Shown: positions 40,936 through 44,021 of the stretch, piece by piece
Layout: every line of letters starts with the position of its first letter
Numbering within the stretch: position 1 is the first letter of the stretch
Assembly (NCBI GenBank): GCA_035474375.1
Contig: DATINJ010000254.1
Location: 1-44,021 of the forward strand
DNA length: 44,021 nt
Source: JANNPJ01 sp035474375
GTDB taxonomy: Bacteria > Actinomycetota > Actinomycetes > Actinomycetales > Kineosporiaceae
Direction: 5' to 3'
Program-made: the position numbers and the translations under genes
The notes under the pieces: generated by a model
Databases searched by the model: none
What the model saw: only the letters and a program-made list of their open reading frames with translations
Told to the model about the DNA's origin: nothing

Positions 40936-41514
40936 GTGAGCGTCAGTCTTTCCAAGGGCCAGCGGGTATCACTGACCAAACCTGGTGGCGGCACGCTGAC
41001 CCGGGTTCGGATGGGGCTCGGCTGGGATGCGATCAAGAAGCGCGGGCTCTTCGGTGGGTCCAAGTCGCAGAGCATCGACCTGGACGCTTCCTGCCTGATC
41101 TTCGACGCCAGCGGGCACCTGGTCGATCAGGTCTGGTTCAACCAGCTACAGAGCAAGGACGGCGCGATCGTCCATACCGGTGACAATCGCACCGGCGCCG
41201 GTGATGGTGACGACGAATCCATCATCGTGCAGCTGGAAAAGTTGCCGGCGCCGGTGACCACTCTGGTCTTCACCGTGAACTCGTTCACCGGGCAGAACTT
41301 CTCGCAAATCGAAAACGCCTCCTGCCGGCTGGTCGACGAGACAAATGGGGTGGAGCTGGCGCGCTTTGATCTGAGTGGGTCCGGCGCGCACACCGCCCAG
41401 GTGATGGCCAAGGTGGCGCGGGACGGGGCGGGCTGGTCGATGACCGCGATCGGGGCGATTGCCTCCGGCCGTACCATCCAAGACCTGGTACCGGTAGTCA
41501 CGACACACCTGTGA
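40936..41514 (+). CDS. TerD family protein, TerZ-like
   Basis: 192 residues. SLSKGQRVSLTK starts the domain; GLFGGSKSQSIDLDASCLIFD (about 37-57) is characteristic of TerZ-type members, and TGDNRTGAGDGDDE (81-94) is the calcium loop. All conserved acidic positions are present. The GTG start at 40936 has GGAGAGGG (40919-40926) upstream, 19 bases after the TerA-like gene. A GC-rich hairpin at 41534-41560 follows. Third member of the family in this locus, each with a different N-terminal form, which suggests separate roles and not simple dosage. Confidence 0.9.
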   Translation: MSVSLSKGQRVSLTKPGGGTLTRVRMGLGWDAIKKRGLFGGSKSQSIDLDASCLIFDASGHLVDQVWFNQLQSKDGAIVHTGDNRTGAGDGDDESIIVQLEKLPAPVTTLVFTVNSFTGQNFSQIENASCRLVDETNGVELARFDLSGSGAHTAQVMAKVARDGAGWSMTAIGAIASGRTIQDLVPVVTTHL

Positions 41515-41533
41515 GAAACCTTCCGGACGAGAC

Positions 41534-41560
41534 GGCGTGGCCTGGTCAGGCGGCCACGCC
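41534..41560 (+). promoter_or_regulatory. GC-rich hairpin at the TerZ/GrpE-like junction
   Basis: GGCGTGGCC (41534-41542) pairs perfectly with GGCCACGCC (41552-41560) around a 9-base loop, 20 bases after the TerZ-like stop. It overlaps the GTG start I prefer for the GrpE-like gene (41537) and touches a second GTG at 41561. It could be a partial terminator or translation block that lowers chaperone output relative to TerZ. Confidence 0.4.
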
Positions 41561-42277
41561 GTGACTGACTACGGCCGCGCGGATTCGGATTCGGATTCGA
41601 CGGCGATTCCCGTGTACGGGTCGGCGCCGATGCGGCCCGCCGAATCGGCGGCTCTGGCTGACCCGCCGGCGGCAGTCCTGCCGGCGGCCGAACCAGCGGA
41701 GGCCGAACGACCGGAGGTCGAACTAGCGGAGGCTGAACTACCAGGGGCAGGCCCGGCGGAGGCAGCCCTACCTCAGCCAGGCCCACCGCAACCGGACTCA
41801 CCGAGCCCGGCCGTTGACGTCGTCGAGGCGCTCACCGCGGTGTCCACACAGCTGAGCGAATTGCTCCGGCTGCGGGCTCGGGACGTCGATCTGGCCGACC
41901 GGTTGTACGCGGAAAACACCCGGCTTCGAACCGGCGAGTTCGCCGCTGCGGTGGCACCGCTCTTGACCGGCTTGATCCGGCTGCATGATCAGATGACATC
42001 CCTGGCCAATGGTGATCCGTCGAGCGTGGCCGGCATGTTGCGGATCCAGCTGCTGCAGATCCTGGACACCGCAGCCGGATTGTCGCCGTTCGAGCCCCAG
42101 CTCGGTGAGCGCTTCGACTCCAGTCGGCAGGCCGGGGTCGGGCGGGCAGCAACCGCCGATCGGGCAGCGGAGGGGACCGTGGCGAGGAACATCAAGCCTG
42201 GTTTCGAGCGCGCCGACGGTTCCGTCGTCCGGGTCGCTCAGGTCGAGGTCTACCGATTCGAATCGCCTCAACAGTGA
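41537..42277 (+). CDS. GrpE-like nucleotide-exchange factor
   Basis: 246 residues. The first 90 residues are disordered and rich in Pro, Ala and Glu. Residues about 95-155 form a coiled coil (LSELLRLRARDVDLADRLYAEN), and the C-terminal part has the GrpE beta-domain pattern: FEPQLGERFDSSRQAG, EGTVARNIKPGF, ADGSVVRVAQVEV. Sequence similarity to housekeeping GrpE is low, so it is likely a specialised exchange factor for the Hsp70 encoded 76 bases downstream. I prefer GTG 41537 because of GGACGAG upstream; GTG 41561 would remove eight residues. A standard grpE-dnaK-dnaJ operon would carry dnaJ, which I do not see here. Confidence 0.82.
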   Translation: MAWSGGHAVTDYGRADSDSDSTAIPVYGSAPMRPAESAALADPPAAVLPAAEPAEAERPEVELAEAELPGAGPAEAALPQPGPPQPDSPSPAVDVVEALTAVSTQLSELLRLRARDVDLADRLYAENTRLRTGEFAAAVAPLLTGLIRLHDQMTSLANGDPSSVAGMLRIQLLQILDTAAGLSPFEPQLGERFDSSRQAGVGRAATADRAAEGTVARNIKPGFERADGSVVRVAQVEVYRFESPQQ

Positions 42278-42353
42278 CCGCAGCGTCTCGCAGAAGGTAT
42301 CGCCGCAGGATCGACCAGGCCAGGGTCGACCCGGCCAGATAAGGGGAGCAGCA

Positions 42354-44021
42354 ATGCGTTCCAAGGTGTTCGGTATCGACCTCGGCACCACCTACTCGTG
42401 TGTCGCCGCCGTCGACGAGTTCGGCCGTCCCGCCGTCGTCAACAACTCGGACAGCCAGCCGACGACTCCGAGCGTGGTGATGTTTGATTCGCCGAACGAG
42501 ATCCTGGTGGGTATCCAGGCCAAGCGGAACGCCCGGGTTCGCCCGGACAACGTCGTTAGCCTGGTCAAGCGGCACTTGAGCGACCCGGACTGGCGTTTTC
42601 GGGCCTTCGACACCGACTACTCGGCCTCGGCCATCTCGTCTCAGATCTTGCGCGCGCTGGCCCGGGACGCCGCACGAGTGACTGGCGAGGTGATCACGGA
42701 CGTGGTCGTCACCGTACCCGCGTACTTCGGTGACGAGGAGCGGAAGGCCACGAAGCTGGCCGGTGAACTGGCCGGGTTGAACGTCGTCGACATCATCAAC
42801 GAACCCACTGCGGCCGCGTTCGCCTACGGCTTCGCGCAGGAAGGGTCGTCCAACGAAACGGTCCTGGTCTATGACCTCGGCGGGGGTACCTTCGACACCA
42901 CCGTGATCCGACTGTCCGAGCGCCGGATCGACGTGATCGCCACGGCCGGAGACCATGAACTCGGCGGTGTCGACTGGGACGAGCGGTTGGCCAGCTATCT
43001 GGCCGGCAAGTTCGTCGAGGAGCAGCCGGCTGCCGGTGATCCGCTGGACGATTCGTACGGCGCCCAGGATCTGATCACCACCGCCGAGGAGACCAAACAG
43101 TCATTGTCCGGCCGGGAATCGGTCGACGCCTTCGTCATCCACAACGGTGGCCGGGCCTCAATCACGGTGACCCGCACCGGCTTCGAGGAGCTCACCAGCA
43201 GCCTGCTGGAGCGGACGATGGAACTGACGCAGCAGGTTCTGGCCGCTGCTGCGGCGAAGGGCGTCGCCGGCCCGGATCGGGTGCTGCTGGTCGGCGGGAT
43301 GAGCAAGACTCCTGCAGTAGCTCGGCGTTTGCGGGAGGTCTTCGGGTTCGAAGCCCAGTTGACCGACCCCGATCTGGCGGTCGCCAAAGGTGCGGCGATC
43401 TATGGGCAGAAGAAGGAACTCGAATCCCTGGTCATCAACGATCTGGTGGCCCAGGGCAAGCTCAGCGAGGGCCAGTCGCTGGCCGAGGCGCAGCCGGGTG
43501 ATCTGAACCGGGCGGTGGAGAAGACGGCCAGCCAGTTCGGGCTGACCACCAGCGCGGTCTCCGAACTGGTCGGCACGGAGGTCTCCAACGTCACCAGCCG
43601 TGGCTTCGGGGTGGAGGTGTCCCGCACTAACGCCGGCAAGGACGAGCTGTACGTCGAGTTCCTCGCCCACGCGAACGACACCCTGCCGATCTCGGTGGAG
43701 CAGACCTTCTTCACCGCAGTGGCAGACCAGAAACTGGTGCGGGTCCGGGTGCTGGAACAAGCGACCGGCCTGGAGAGCGACCGACTGGAGGACAACAAGG
43801 TGGTGGTCGAGGGCATGCTGGAGGGCATCCCGGCCGGCCACCCGCGCGGCACCGCGGTGACCGTGACGTTCGGCATGGGCCGTGACCAGACCATCGAGGT
43901 CACTGCTCGGCATGTCGCGGTCGCGGAACCCCTTCTGCTGCGTGCCGAGATGGGTGCCGCCAGCGCTGCCATGCGGGACGACGAGAAGGCGAAAGTCGAT
44001 CTGCTCAAGCAGCGGACCTAG
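42354..44021 (+). CDS. Hsp70 family protein of the Ter cluster
   Basis: 555-residue Hsp70-type ATPase, complete to its TAG at the window end. Nucleotide-binding domain 1 to about 355 has GIDLGTTYS (7-15), VVVTVPAYFGDEERKAT, INEPTAAAFAYG, YDLGGGTFDTTVI and LVGGMSKTPAV, all intact. The usual short interdomain linker is replaced by about 50 residues (355-405) of mostly helical sequence (DLNRAVEKTASQFGLTTS). A beta substrate-binding domain (about 410-525) follows; only 30 residues remain, so there is no helical lid. AAGGGGAG precedes ATG 42354. It is downstream of the GrpE-like gene in the Ter operon. Probably binds clients without lid-dependent closure. Confidence 0.9.
   Translation: MRSKVFGIDLGTTYSCVAAVDEFGRPAVVNNSDSQPTTPSVVMFDSPNEILVGIQAKRNARVRPDNVVSLVKRHLSDPDWRFRAFDTDYSASAISSQILRALARDAARVTGEVITDVVVTVPAYFGDEERKATKLAGELAGLNVVDIINEPTAAAFAYGFAQEGSSNETVLVYDLGGGTFDTTVIRLSERRIDVIATAGDHELGGVDWDERLASYLAGKFVEEQPAAGDPLDDSYGAQDLITTAEETKQSLSGRESVDAFVIHNGGRASITVTRTGFEELTSSLLERTMELTQQVLAAAAAKGVAGPDRVLLVGGMSKTPAVARRLREVFGFEAQLTDPDLAVAKGAAIYGQKKELESLVINDLVAQGKLSEGQSLAEAQPGDLNRAVEKTASQFGLTTSAVSELVGTEVSNVTSRGFGVEVSRTNAGKDELYVEFLAHANDTLPISVEQTFFTAVADQKLVRVRVLEQATGLESDRLEDNKVVVEGMLEGIPAGHPRGTAVTVTFGMGRDQTIEVTARHVAVAEPLLLRAEMGAASAAMRDDEKAKVDLLKQRT

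Noticed and set aside
1..44021. CRISPR arrays, tRNAs, rRNAs, transposases or prophage genes
   Set aside because: Looked for on both strands; found no spaced repeat array, no cloverleaf, and no recognisable mobile-element protein other than the inteins.

Overview
This is a high-GC window from an actinobacterium. The left end carries the conserved actinobacterial block ponA, a GT87-type membrane protein, rpsF, ssb, rpsR, rplI, a MATE efflux gene and dnaB. I infer the class from this gene order, the codon use, the GTG/TTG starts and the mycobacterial-type DnaB inteins. I would not name a genus; Propionibacteriales or a relative is only a guess. I saw no insertion sequence, prophage, CRISPR array, tRNA or rRNA.

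Region 1 (1-10.8 kb) is cell wall, ribosome and replication. A partial class A PBP overlaps a polytopic GT87-like protein, followed by the rpsF-ssb-rpsR-rplI operon with a foldable leader that can cover the rpsF ribosome binding site. S18 lacks all of the usual zinc ligands. dnaB codes for a 1220-residue precursor with two inteins: a class 3 intein in the Walker A loop, with a LAGLIDADG endonuclease carrying Cys-pair modules, and a class 1 intein in the DNA-binding loop with a decayed endonuclease. A cluster of DnaA-box-like nonamers lies in front of dnaB.

Region 2 (10.8-28.2 kb) is mixed housekeeping and stress metabolism: DUF1203, Mug glycosylase, two Ogt alkyl-DNA repair proteins, an SDR with an internal hexanucleotide repeat, a proline iminopeptidase, an NTF2-like protein, PoxB-type pyruvate:quinone oxidoreductase, a patatin, an alpha/beta hydrolase, a DrrAB-type exporter, a YciI-like protein, a large secreted M14 carboxypeptidase, a PPOX-type flavoprotein and a D-2-hydroxyacid dehydrogenase.

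Region 3 (28.2-38 kb) has two tandem paralogous membrane-anchored proteins (SBP-like plus VWA) separated by a 713-base gap with strong hairpins, a lone lycopene cyclase, a drug-efflux MFS gene divergent from an XRE/MmyB-type regulator with three evenly spaced repeats between them, and purB.

Region 4 (38.2-44 kb) is a Ter stress cluster: terD with its own terminator, then a likely operon of DUF475/TerC-like membrane protein, TerA-like, TerZ-like, a GrpE-like protein and an Hsp70 with a rebuilt linker and no lid. The pairing of TerD-family proteins with a dedicated GrpE/Hsp70 pair is the most interesting candidate system here. A smaller recurring pattern is that three unrelated genes end in short tandem duplications that repeat their stop codon.
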